From an uncultured Colwellia sp. (lineage in GTDB: Bacteria > Pseudomonadota > Gammaproteobacteria > Enterobacterales > Alteromonadaceae): 64,000 nucleotides of DNA. The notes under the pieces are model-generated. The model ran no database searches, was not told the origin of the DNA, and saw nothing but the letters and a program-made list of their open reading frames with translations. The position numbers and the translations under genes are program-made. Shown here in pieces: positions 1 to 10,006 of the stretch (position 1 is the first letter of the stretch; each line of letters starts with the position of its first letter). Location: the NCBI GenBank assembly GCA_913049915.1, contig CAJWZC010000003.1, forward strand, positions 1 to 64,000, read 5' to 3'.

Positions 1-33
1 TAAAATAATAAAATAATAAAAGGATACCATTAG

Positions 34-1470
34 ATGACTGCTCTTGAGCCTGACAATTCAATTCAAAAACTACACGACACTGAAGAAATTCAAACTTCAT
101 TTTTATATGTATTATTCATCTCCTCCGTAGCAGCCATCGGGGGTTTTTTGTTTGGTTTTGATTCAGGTGTAATTAATGGCACAGTAACCGCGTTAGGTAA
201 CGCCTTTAATGCTAGCGATGTAGCAAGTGGCTTTAATGTTGCCTCGGTACTGCTAGGTTGTGCTGTAGGTGCCTTGATGGCAGGACCGATATCTGATCGT
301 TTTGGACGTAAACCCATCATGATCATTACTGCTATTATTTTTGCTATTAGTGCATTCGGATCGGGTATATCAAGTTCGTCGGCTGAATTTATTTTTTATC
401 GTTTGATTGGCGGCTTGGGCATAGGTGCTGCATCAGTATTAGCACCAGCTTATATAGCAGAAGTTGCTCCCGCGGCTTTACGTGGTCGTTTAGCTACTTT
501 GCAGCAATTAGCTATAGTACTTGGTTTGTTTGTTGCTTTTTTAAGTAACTTCCTTATTTCCTCTGTGGCTGGTGGCTCGGAAGCTATCTTGATGTTAGAC
601 ATTGCTGCCTGGCGTTGGATGTTCTGGGTAGAGTTACTACCAGCTGTACTATTTTTAGTAGGCGTAATATTTATTCCAGAATCACCACGTTATTTAGTTG
701 CTCAAGGCAAGATTGAGGAAGCCAGAGCTATATTTAAACGCATCGCAACCGGCGTTGAAAATGAGCAAATTGAAGAAGTTAAAAAATCTCTACGAGGCGA
801 TAAAAAACCTAGCATCATCGATATTTTCATTGATGGTAAGAAAAAAATTCATCCTATCATTTGGGTTGGTATCGGACTGTCGGTATTCCAGCAGTTTGTC
901 GGTATTAACGTAGTATTTTATTATGGTGCTGAGCTTTGGCAAGCTGCGGGTTTTGACGAATCACAATCGTTATTTATTAACCTTATCGCAGGTACAACTA
1001 ATATCATTTCTACCTTTATTGCCATTGCACTAGTAGATAAAATTGGTCGGAAACCATTATTACTGGTCGGTAGTGTTGGCATGTTTATTAGCTTAGGTGC
1101 ACTGACCTTTATCTTTGGCACCGGTGGTTTAGATGAAGCTGGTCAGTTGGCATTAAGCGATACGACAGGCACAGTAGCCTTAGTCATGGCTAACTTATTT
1201 GTGGTGTTTTTTGGCTTAAGTTGGGGTCCAATCGTTTGGGTTTTATTAGGCGAAATGTTTAATAACCGCATCCGTGGTGCTGCTTTAGCTATTGCGGCAA
1301 GTGCGCAATGGTTAGCAAACTTTGCCATTACTATGACATTCCCAATATTACTAGGCAGCTTTGGCTTGGCGGCTGCTTATGGTTTATACACAGTCTCAGC
1401 ATTGCTAAGTATTTTCTTTGTAATCAAATATATAAAAGAAACACGCGGCGTTCGCTTGGAAGAGATGTAA
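34..1470 (+). CDS. MFS sugar transporter, sugar-porter family
   Basis: A 478-residue inner-membrane transporter of the sugar porter branch of the major facilitator superfamily, probably a proton-coupled monosaccharide importer. The family signatures are visible: GFDSGVINGT in the first membrane segment, RFGRKP in the loop between segments 2 and 3, PESPRYLV at the end of segment 6, QQFVGINVVFYY in segment 7, DKIGRKP, and a C-terminal ETRGVRLEEM that matches the usual PETKG-type ending. The length is normal for the family (about 460-500). An AAGGA ribosome-binding site lies 8 bases before the ATG. Any upstream partners lie outside the window, so the substrate cannot be named; glucose, xylose, galactose or arabinose would all fit. 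Confidence 0.88.
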   Translation: MTALEPDNSIQKLHDTEEIQTSFLYVLFISSVAAIGGFLFGFDSGVINGTVTALGNAFNASDVASGFNVASVLLGCAVGALMAGPISDRFGRKPIMIITAIIFAISAFGSGISSSSAEFIFYRLIGGLGIGAASVLAPAYIAEVAPAALRGRLATLQQLAIVLGLFVAFLSNFLISSVAGGSEAILMLDIAAWRWMFWVELLPAVLFLVGVIFIPESPRYLVAQGKIEEARAIFKRIATGVENEQIEEVKKSLRGDKKPSIIDIFIDGKKKIHPIIWVGIGLSVFQQFVGINVVFYYGAELWQAAGFDESQSLFINLIAGTTNIISTFIAIALVDKIGRKPLLLVGSVGMFISLGALTFIFGTGGLDEAGQLALSDTTGTVALVMANLFVVFFGLSWGPIVWVLLGEMFNNRIRGAALAIAASAQWLANFAITMTFPILLGSFGLAAAYGLYTVSALLSIFFVIKYIKETRGVRLEEM

Positions 1471-1520
1471 AAAATAGTAAGAAATCACAGTACTATACCT
1501 TTTTCGGGTTTGGAAACCTT

Positions 1521-1715
1521 ATGTTATCCATAACTATTTATATTACAATTTTCGGTAATATTCTTGTCGCTTCGCTCTCGGGTGTTTGGGTGCTATGGAT
1601 GTTAAATAAATTCAATGTAGACCCTGAGTTATCAGGAAATATTATTTTAACACCGGTTACCGATATCTTTGGTTTTATCGAATCTCTTGGCTGCTGTACG
1701 TTATTATTACTTTAG
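1521..1715 (+). pseudogene. C-terminal remnant of an MgtE-type magnesium transporter
   Basis: About 65 codons resemble the last membrane segments of MgtE magnesium channels: GNILVASLSGVWV, then NKFNVDPELSGNIILTPVTDIFGF, as in the MgtE pattern with DPALASG and TTVTDxxGF. Nothing resembling the N-terminal, CBS or first membrane domains lies upstream, because the sugar-porter gene ends only 50 bases earlier. This is therefore a leftover of a mostly deleted gene. The open frame extends back into the transporter gene in another phase, but only the part from about 1521 is MgtE-like. The identification rests on recognised sequence pattern. Confidence 0.65.
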
Positions 1716-1735
1716 AAAAAGCTAAAAAAGATAAT

Positions 1736-1767
1736 AGATAAACATATAAATAGTCATATGTTTATCT
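1736..1767 (+). terminator. AT-rich hairpin, possible intrinsic terminator
   Basis: Perfect 12-bp inverted repeat (1736-1747 with 1756-1767) around an 8-base loop, followed by a pyrimidine-rich run. It lies just after the mgtE remnant and would stop transcripts from the sugar-porter gene. The stem is AT-rich, so it is weaker than a classical terminator. Confidence 0.5.
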
Positions 1768-1936
1768 TCTCTTCTTTTAATCATTTCTCTACTACTCTTT
1801 TGATTCTAAACATTCCTCAAAAAGCCAGTTTGATAAAATTTTTTTATCAAACCTACAAAAATTTTTTGCTTTCTAATTTAAAAATTAGGCACATTATCTT
1901 ATGAAAATTAACGGATATTATTTGTAAGGTAAAATA

Positions 1937-2167
1937 ATGAATAATGATAAGTCTGAAAGTACCGATAGAGAAATTAACAGTCATTCAGATTTTGCTATTG
2001 CAGACTTTGAAATTGATTATGGTTCGGTAATCCATCTGAAAAATAAAAAAGAAATTAGAAAGGCTGTTAAGGATAAGTATATTATTATGCAAAAATTAGA
2101 TTTAATTAATGAAAAAAGATCACTTGATAGACAGCTAAATTCATTTAGTCACTATTGGGATATTTAA
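1937..2167 (+). CDS. Hypothetical 76-residue protein
   Basis: A small charged protein with an acidic N-terminal half and a lysine/arginine-rich, probably helical C-terminal half (about residues 35-68) ending in HYWDI. It has no membrane segment and no cysteine. A plausible AAGGT ribosome-binding site lies 6 bases before the ATG. The layout loosely recalls short PA3496-type proteins, which end in a basic helix with KRxLRxxL-like spacing, but the match is too weak to assign. It stands alone between a hairpin and a broken secreted-protein gene. Confidence 0.5.
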   Translation: MNNDKSESTDREINSHSDFAIADFEIDYGSVIHLKNKKEIRKAVKDKYIIMQKLDLINEKRSLDRQLNSFSHYWDI

Positions 2168-2192
2168 CTAACTTTTATTGGAAGAAATAGAA

Positions 2193-2444
2193 ATGAAAAA
2201 AATAATGTTAATGTTAACGTTATTAACACTATCTTCAAGCTTCGCTTATAGCTAAGAAGCGTCTGAACCTGAATTGATGGAAGCATCTAAGAGTTACGTC
2301 ATTAGTCTTGTTAGTTTATGTAAAGATTATGCGAAAGAGGATGAGGTTGAGAAAGCTAATCTTAATGCATACTTGTTAACGTGCGTTAATGATGAATTAG
2401 AGTCTAGTTATTATAAGCCTATTGAAGTATTACCTAAGGGTTAG
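2193..2444 (+). pseudogene. Small secreted protein interrupted by an in-frame stop
   Basis: The frame starts with MKKIMLMLTLLTLSSSFAYS, a good signal peptide, and then meets TAA at 2253-2255 just after the expected cleavage region. The same frame continues open for another 62 codons to TAG at 2442-2444. It contains two cysteines (LVSLCKDYAKEDEVEK and AYLLTCVNDELE), as in small disulfide-containing periplasmic proteins of marine gammaproteobacteria. One substitution would restore an 83-residue protein, so this is a recent pseudogene or a base-call error. There is no specific function to assign. Confidence 0.6.
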
Positions 2445-2614
2445 GTGCAAGTAGACTAAGTACATTAATAACTTTTGAAGTAACTCAATTTTTACAGTTA
2501 GTTTAATCTAAGTACACTGTTCAATTTGAGTTCATCGTTAAATAACCAGACTATTTTATTGTTGTGCTCAATAAAGCTATTGCGCATCTCCTCATTCTTA
2601 GAGGTAGACAAATG

Positions 2615-3582
2615 TTAAAGCCATCGTTTTTTCTTAAAGAATATTATTAAACCTGTCACCATTAATGCTATAAATCCGAGTAAGTAATAATAGCCATACG
2701 TTACTTTTAATTCAGGAATATGTTCAAAATTCATCCCGTAAATTCCGGCTAAAAATCCTAAAGGAATAAATATAGCAGTAATCACAGTTAACAGCCGCAT
2801 AGTGGCATTTAATTGATGCGAGGTTACCGATAAATAACCATTGATTAAATCACTGCAAATATCATAATACATTTGAGATAAGCTCAATAAACGTTCAATT
2901 CTTTCATGCACATCTATAACGGTATGCAGTTCGGTTTGATTGATAAGTGTCGTGTCATCTGTTACTAATATTTTTAACTCACTGCCTATATTACTATGAT
3001 AACTAAATGTTCTTTTTAGTTTGGTCAGTCTAGAACGATATAGGGTGATTTCTTGCATCATTTTATCGTCACCGCCTAGCTGAAATTGGTCTTCAAGTGA
3101 TTCCAACTTATCTTCAAATTCAAATGATTTCTTTAGATAAATCCCACAACTGTAATGAAATATTCTTAAGGCTAATGTAATGGGACTTTTACCTAAATAC
3201 TTCTCACCTTCAGCGCTAAATAAGTGCGCTATAGACATAGAATCTTTTGCATGGATAGTTATTAAAATATTAATACCAACAAACATACTAATTTGTAAAT
3301 GTTCAAATAACAAATCATCTTCGGGTTGATAGATGCCACGATAAAGCATAAAAATATAATCGTTGAATAATTCTATCTTGGGTGGGTGACGATCTCTTTG
3401 CGCATCCGTTATCGCTAAAGAGTGACAACCAACAGTTGTAATAGAAGACGTTCTTGCTCTTTATCGTGTGAATCAATATCCAACCATAAGTATGAGTCTG
3501 TATGCTCACGCCACGTATTAATTAATTCTTCACCACCATAAACACAGCTTTTGTTCGCTTTTAAAAGCATACATTTAATCAT
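2615..3582 (-). pseudogene. CorA/ZntB-family metal ion transporter, one-base frameshift
   Basis: The intact C-terminal part (from Met at 3349) has the CorA-family core: a long helical cytoplasmic region, then GIYGMNFEHIPE, which holds the GMN pore motif, a second membrane segment and a KKKRWL tail. The N-terminal part is in another frame: an ATG at 3580-3582 behind a purine-rich ribosome-binding site opens a reading of about 50 codons (MIKCMLLKANKSCVYGG...) up to about 3435. The next frame then continues as GCHSLAITDAQRDRHPPKIELFNDYIF into the main open frame. The 968-bp span needs one extra base to make 323 codons, the usual family length. The lesion lies around 3429-3436. Mg2+, Co2+ or Zn2+ transport is all possible; the gene is broken unless the base is a sequencing error. 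Confidence 0.8.
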
Positions 3583-3591
3583 GACTTTCTC

Positions 3592-4401
3592 TTTTTCAAT
3601 GCGTATGCTAATGATATTCGTATACTTGCTCCTCGCGCTAAAATTGATCCTGTTTATGACTACTTTATTGAACTAACACGTTTAGCTCTAAGTAAAAGTG
3701 AGCATTTATACCTAAAAAGTAAACTTGTGTTTGTCGCGCATGATGACGTAACGCAAGGTAGAAGTTTTATGCTCCTAGAGAATAATTATATTGATATTCT
3801 TTAGACAGGAACTAACGCTAAACGAGAATTACGTTATTTACCGATACCTATTCCCTTATTTAGAGGGCTTTTAGGTTATCGTGTCTTATTAATTCGTCAA
3901 GAGGATAAGGAAAAATTTCTTCAAATAAAAACACCAGAGCAATTAAAAAAATTGAATGCTTGTCAAGGTGCTCATTGGCCAGATTCTGATATTTTAGAAG
4001 CAAACAGTTACCTTGTTTCAATAGTCGTTCATTTTAATGCTATGTTTAAAATGTTAGCTAAAAAGCGCTGTGATTATTCTCCTCGTATAATATTTGAGCG
4101 ATATGCAGAGCAAAGGATTACTATACAAAAGTACCCTAATATTATTTTGATAGATGAGTTGATTCTGCATTATAATTTCGCTATCTATTACTTTGTTGAC
4201 AAAAGTAATACTGTGTTAGCCCAGCGACTAGAGGATGGTTTAAATAAAGCCTTAGAGAATGGCAGTCTTATGGAGTTAATGAGAACAAATCAGCTTTATA
4301 AGGACTTATTTTCTTTAGAGCAATGGCAGAACAAGCGCTATTTTCAATTATCAAATGACATATTGGGTAGTGACTTATCACTGAAAAATCAACAGTTCTA
4401 G
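3592..4401 (+). pseudogene. Periplasmic substrate-binding-like protein, start lost and in-frame stop
   Basis: The frame reads FFNAYANDIRILAPRAKIDP, like the end of a signal peptide and the start of a mature ABC-type amino-acid-binding-like protein. It runs to TAG at 3802-3804, at a place where a tryptophan codon (TGG) would fit (IDIL-stop-TGTNAKRELRYLP), then stays open to 4401. Typical blocks are LLGYRVLLIRQED, CQGAHWPDSDILE and a C-terminal LFSLEQWQNKRYFQL. These resemble a family of solute-binding-domain proteins common in Shewanella and Colwellia. There is no in-frame ATG: the front of the signal peptide is missing, and the frame begins where the divergent CorA gene starts. The 149 codons from TTG 3952 are only the tail. 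Confidence 0.7.
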
Positions 4402-4452
4402 CTCAATCTTAAAGCTCAGTAAGTACAAATAATCACTATTTTAAAAACACTG

Positions 4453-5061
4453 TTACTTAATTTTGAGTTGAATAATAATCATATTTTTACCCGTTATTTT
4501 TATAATGAACTGGTCGTCTTGTTGCCGTTCATTCATTGCAGAAAGTTTGATTAAATGACCAACATCTACTGTGTAGCCTTCGTCTTTTGAGATATTTATA
4601 TGTATTTCATCAGCTAGGCTGTAGGCAAAAAGTAAACTATTTGCTAACACGGTAACCGTTACAGTTTGTTGCTCAATATAGCTATTAACTTTAGGGGTGA
4701 ATGAGCTTTGATTAGTCATGACATTGAAGTCTTTAATATCGCCATTGATTAAAGCACCATGGGTTTTACTTGCGCCATCAAAGCGAGCAATATCAAGTAA
4801 CTGGGTTAGTTTATCAATATCACCATTGCGATGGTCGAGTATTAAACCATTACCTTCGATTAATACTAGATTACGTTGGTAACCCGAAAAATTAGAAAAA
4901 TCCCCATCATTTATCACACTGGCGATGCTCAGACGCCAAGCAAAATCATTTAAACTACCACCATCGCTGATAGCTAATTCAGTGGTATGACCTAAACCAT
5001 TTTTCCAAGGCACCAGTATAAATTCGTCGGGTGTAGTTATTTTAATATTAAGATTAGGCAT
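4453..5061 (-). CDS. HutD/Ves family cupin protein
   Basis: A 202-residue protein with the HutD/Ves signature near its start: VPWKNGLGHTTELAI, then FAWRLSIASVINDGDFSNFSGYQRNLVLIEGNG. HutD-like proteins are small bicupin-fold proteins. HutD is encoded with histidine-utilisation genes in pseudomonads and Ves is a stand-alone version in enterobacteria; the biochemical role is poorly defined. There is no hut gene nearby, so this is the stand-alone type. It is convergent with the substrate-binding pseudogene and divergent from the thiamine operon. The length is normal and the protein appears cytoplasmic. Confidence 0.85.
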   Translation of the reverse strand: MPNLNIKITTPDEFILVPWKNGLGHTTELAISDGGSLNDFAWRLSIASVINDGDFSNFSGYQRNLVLIEGNGLILDHRNGDIDKLTQLLDIARFDGASKTHGALINGDIKDFNVMTNQSSFTPKVNSYIEQQTVTVTVLANSLLFAYSLADEIHINISKDEGYTVDVGHLIKLSAMNERQQDDQFIIKITGKNMIIIQLKIK

Positions 5062-5193
5062 TAGTTTTTTTCTAGCTAATTTTAGGTATATATTACCGCC
5101 ATAGTCAGGGGGTGCAAGTCTATTCTATGAGTAAGACGTTCTCTACTTTTAATGTATTAGCCTTTATATTAGCTGTCTTCACAATATAAAGGC

Positions 5194-5223
5194 TTGCTAA
5201 CTGTTATCTGCTCACGTTAGAAT
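5194..5223 (+). promoter_or_regulatory. Candidate promoter of the thiamine operon
   Basis: TTGCTA at 5194-5199 and TAGAAT at 5218-5223, 18 bases apart, placed so that transcription would begin about 25 bases before the TPP aptamer. A 10-bp inverted repeat (5161-5170 with 5183-5192) sits immediately upstream of the -35 box. This is inferred by eye from spacing and position. Confidence 0.45.
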
Positions 5224-5249
5224 CTACTCGTGTTGTTAGTCTAACTAGC

Positions 5250-5340
5250 AACGCACACTTGTCGGAGTGCCAAAGGCTGAGATCGCGAAAGCGGGATCCG
5301 TAAAACCTGATCAGATTAATATCTGCGTAGGAAACAAGAG
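5250..5340 (+). promoter_or_regulatory. TPP riboswitch (THI element)
   Basis: All conserved blocks of the thiamine-pyrophosphate aptamer are present in order: ACTTGTCGGAGTGCC, then GGCTGAGATC with a short P3 stem, GGGATCC, ACCTGATCAG, then ATCTGCGTAGGAAACAAG. It lies 114 bases upstream of thiC. In gammaproteobacteria, TPP binding to this element lowers thi operon expression by translational block or premature termination. Here it should control thiC, thiO, thiS, thiG and perhaps thiDE. Confidence 0.96.
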
Positions 5341-5346
5341 AGAGCA

Positions 5347-5373
5347 TTTTAACCCTAATACTTAGGGTTAAAA
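5347..5373 (+). promoter_or_regulatory. Hairpin in the riboswitch expression platform
   Basis: Perfect 12-bp inverted repeat (5347-5358 with 5362-5373) with a 3-base loop, beginning 6 bases after the aptamer. The stem holds a GGGTTA core flanked by A/T, and an AT-rich stretch follows rather than a clear U tract. It could act as a terminator or transcript-stabilising hairpin in the leader; about 80 more leader bases separate it from the thiC start. Confidence 0.55.
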
Positions 5374-5402
5374 TATATTATTTGACCCTCTTCTTTAGCT
5401 AA

Positions 5403-7412
<2,010 letters not shown>

Positions 7413-7428
7413 CGGCGGCGGATAAACA

Positions 7429-8679
7429 ATGAATATTGCCATTGTTGGCGCAGGATTGATGGGGCGATTACTTGCCCTGTCTTTGCTTCGTAATGAAAAA
7501 CTTCGACAAAAACAGTCTCATAATTTAACTATTACTTTATTTGATAAAGATAATAAACTCGCCCATAACAGTGCAGCTTACGCTGCCGCTGGGTTGTTAA
7601 CACCGTTGGGTGAATCACTTCATTGTGAGCCTAATATTGTTAGTATGGGTTTTGAATCATTACGTTTATGGCCAGCTTTGCTTGACAGTTTAGATGAATA
7701 TACTTTTTTTCAACAAACTGGCGCCATCATGGTAGGTCATGAGCAAGACAAAGGTGATTACCAACGTGTTGTTAGACACCTTGGTAATAATTATCCTGAA
7801 CATACACTGCACCCACTAAACCGTGCAGAGCTTTTAGCGTTAGAGCCTGAAATAGGGCGAAGCTTTAATCAAGGATTGTATCTTCCTCAAGAAGGTCAAC
7901 TGGATAATCGCCGTTTATTAGTCGCCCTCCGCAAGCAGCTTGAAAAAGAAGCTCAAGAGCCAGTCACAGGCAACAGCTTGAATTGGTTAAGTGATTGTCT
8001 AGTCACTGACATTGATGTCGCTGAGCACAGTACTAACATTAGCTATCAGCAAAATAATATTAACCACAGTCAGCAATTTGATTTAGTGATTGACTGTCGT
8101 GGTACAGGGGCAACTACTAAAAGAAGTAATAGCACCTGTGCACCGATGACCGATTTACGTGCTGTCAGGGGTGAAATTTTTCAGCTGTTTGCACCTGATG
8201 TTAATATAACAAGGCCAATCAGATTAATGCATCCAAGGTATCAGCTTTATATTGCTCCTAAACAACAGGGCTTTTATGTAGTGGGTGCAACGGAAATTGA
8301 AAGTGATGATGACTCAGCTATGACAGTACGCTCAGCAATGGAACTTCTCAGTGCCGCGTATAGCGTACATCCTGGTTTTGCAGAAGCTAATATTCGACAA
8401 CATGTTAGTCAGTGTCGGCCTGCATTTAGTGATAACCAGCCTAAAATTAGCGTACAAGATGCACTTATTCAAGTAAATGGTTTGTTCCGTCATGGTTTTT
8501 TGATTGCACCTGTAGTGCTTGAACAAACTCTTGCGGTTATTGCTAATCGAATAAATAACACCGCAGTAGCTTTACCTTACACCGACTTATTACCCATAGT
8601 TTTTGACGGTAACTATACTTGTAATATAAATCAGCCAAGCAGAAATTTACCGGAGTCATCTTATGAACATTCATATTAA
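7429..8679 (+). CDS. thiO: Glycine oxidase ThiO (FAD-dependent)
   Basis: A DAO-fold flavoenzyme of 416 residues that should oxidise glycine to the iminoacetate (dehydroglycine) used to make the thiazole ring. The N-terminus has the dinucleotide-binding pattern IVGAGLMGRLLALSLL, and YAAAGLLTPLGE and a C-terminal NGLFRHGFLIAPV block match amino-acid oxidases. It replaces ThiH, which is absent here; ThiO needs oxygen, which suits an aerobic marine bacterium. The gene follows thiC by 16 bases and its end overlaps thiS by 17 bases, indicating translational coupling. It is slightly longer than the average ThiO (about 350-370). Confidence 0.92.
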   Translation: MNIAIVGAGLMGRLLALSLLRNEKLRQKQSHNLTITLFDKDNKLAHNSAAYAAAGLLTPLGESLHCEPNIVSMGFESLRLWPALLDSLDEYTFFQQTGAIMVGHEQDKGDYQRVVRHLGNNYPEHTLHPLNRAELLALEPEIGRSFNQGLYLPQEGQLDNRRLLVALRKQLEKEAQEPVTGNSLNWLSDCLVTDIDVAEHSTNISYQQNNINHSQQFDLVIDCRGTGATTKRSNSTCAPMTDLRAVRGEIFQLFAPDVNITRPIRLMHPRYQLYIAPKQQGFYVVGATEIESDDDSAMTVRSAMELLSAAYSVHPGFAEANIRQHVSQCRPAFSDNQPKISVQDALIQVNGLFRHGFLIAPVVLEQTLAVIANRINNTAVALPYTDLLPIVFDGNYTCNINQPSRNLPESSYEHSY

Positions 8680-8875
8680 CGGCAAAGCCTACCCTTTAAC
8701 TAATGCAATACATATTAGTGTCAGCTCAGCATTAACTTTGTATTTTATTGAACCGCAACAAAGTACCTTTGCCGTGGCGCTTAATGGTGATTTTGTCGGT
8801 AAAACAGATTACGACACTACCATGGTAAAAAATGGCGATAGCCTTGATGTCTTGCAACCTATTCAGGGAGGATAA
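8663..8875 (+). CDS. thiS: Thiamine sulfur-carrier protein ThiS
   Basis: A 70-residue ubiquitin-like sulfur carrier ending in the required Gly-Gly (LQPIQGG). The C-terminal glycine is adenylated and converted to a thiocarboxylate that donates sulfur to the thiazole. The start lies inside the end of thiO, and thiG follows after 5 bases. The adenylating partner ThiF is not encoded in this window. Confidence 0.95.
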   Translation: MNIHINGKAYPLTNAIHISVSSALTLYFIEPQQSTFAVALNGDFVGKTDYDTTMVKNGDSLDVLQPIQGG

Positions 8876-8880
8876 GTTTA

Positions 8881-9678
8881 ATGTCATTGAATATCTATGG
8901 ACAAAATTTAGATAGTCGTTTACTTATTGGTAGCGCTTTATATCCATCGCCACAAGTGATGAAACAAGCGATTTTGGCCAGTGGATCACAGGTGGTAACT
9001 CTGTCGTTAAAACGTCAAAATCCGGCTGAAAAAGCAGGTCAGCAAATATGGTCATACTTACAAGAAGTGATCACCGAAGTGAACGGTCACTTACTACCCA
9101 ATACAGCCGGTTGTCGCTCGGCTAAAGAAGCAGTAACACTGGCAAAAATGAGCCGTGAAATATTTAAAACTGATTGGTTAAAGTTAGAAGTGATTGGCGA
9201 TGATTACAATTTACAACCTGATCCAATCGAGTTACTTCATGCCGCTGAGCAGTTAATAAATGATGGTTTTAAAGTCTTGCCGTATTGCACCGACGACCTC
9301 GTTTTATGTCAACGGCTTTATGATTTAGGCTGTGAAGTGATTATGCCGTGGGCATCGCCAATAGGTACTGGTAAAGGTTTGATGAATCCTTATAACTTAG
9401 AAACGATTCGTTTACGTTTACCCGATGCCACCTTGATATTAGATGCGGGTATTGGTAAACCCTCAGATGCTTGTTTAGCAATGGAAATGGGTTATGACGG
9501 TGTATTACTTAACAGTGCAGTGGCACTGGCGGATAATCCTGTGTTGATGGCGAAAGCCTTTGGGCAAGCACTGCAAGCAGGTGAGCAAGGTTATGTGGCG
9601 GGCATAATGCAGCAAAGACAAACAGCCCATCCGTCAACACCAACACTCGATACGCCATTTTGGCACCAAAATAACTAG
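8881..9678 (+). CDS. thiG: Thiazole synthase ThiG
   Basis: A 265-residue TIM-barrel enzyme that condenses deoxyxylulose 5-phosphate, dehydroglycine and ThiS thiocarboxylate into the thiazole phosphate. The Schiff-base lysine sits in [11 protein letters not shown] (Lys101). Phosphate-binding and closing blocks include [35 protein letters not shown] and [14 protein letters not shown]. Length is normal. It directly follows thiS in the same operon. Confidence 0.97.
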   Translation: MSLNIYGQNLDSRLLIGSALYPSPQVMKQAILASGSQVVTLSLKRQNPAEKAGQQIWSYLQEVITEVNGHLLPNTAGCRSAKEAVTLAKMSREIFKTDWLKLEVIGDDYNLQPDPIELLHAAEQLINDGFKVLPYCTDDLVLCQRLYDLGCEVIMPWASPIGTGKGLMNPYNLETIRLRLPDATLILDAGIGKPSDACLAMEMGYDGVLLNSAVALADNPVLMAKAFGQALQAGEQGYVAGIMQQRQTAHPSTPTLDTPFWHQNN

Positions 9679-9704
9679 ATGACTTTGTTATTTAATTAAA
9701 CGAC

Positions 9705-9769
9705 TTAGTTGGAATTTCTCACCTAGTAAACTAGGCTCCACGCTTCCGCCTTGTATTTTGGCCAACTAA
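9705..9769. repeat. Hairpin-forming intergenic element
   Basis: Outer arms 9705-9712 and 9762-9769 are an exact 8-bp inverted repeat (TTAGTTGG / CCAACTAA), and an inner hairpin pairs 9722-9726 with 9731-9735. The nested layout and the sequence between the arms recall dispersed intergenic repeats common in Shewanella, Vibrio and Colwellia. Only one copy is in this window, so its repetitive nature is inferred. It might also work as a processing or attenuation site between thiG and thiDE. Confidence 0.4.
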
Positions 9770-9837
9770 CTTTGTCCTTAAGTTATTTGATTTTTTAATG
9801 CTGCTAGTGATGATGTTAAGTCTTGATAAATAGTAAA

Positions 9838-9871
9838 AGTGTATGGATACCCGACAATACACTTCGGGTAT
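9838..9871 (+). other. Interleaved inverted repeats, possible pseudoknot or repeat remnant
   Basis: Two stems interlock: 9838-9844 pairs with 9857-9863 (7 bp), and 9847-9854 pairs with 9864-9871 (8 bp). The order a-b-a'-b' with 2-base connectors is that of an H-type pseudoknot; otherwise the two hairpins would be mutually exclusive. The second stem (TGGATACCCG ... CGGGTATGAC) also resembles a widespread gammaproteobacterial intergenic repeat. It lies about 135 bases before thiDE. Confidence 0.35.
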
Positions 9872-10006
9872 GACAATTCATCGTTAGTTATGTGTTACGC
9901 ATAAATGAGTTAGTACCATTATTTTATATCGTTACTTCCATAATGCCTTAATCGGGAGTCTGTAGTGTAGGGTTGGTTTAAAGTCAATAATTCAGAGAAT
10001 AATCAA

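Noticed and set aside
2253..2255. Recoded stop (selenocysteine or programmed readthrough)
   Set aside because: The codon is TAA, not TGA, and no SECIS-like or slippery element was seen; mutation or error is simpler.
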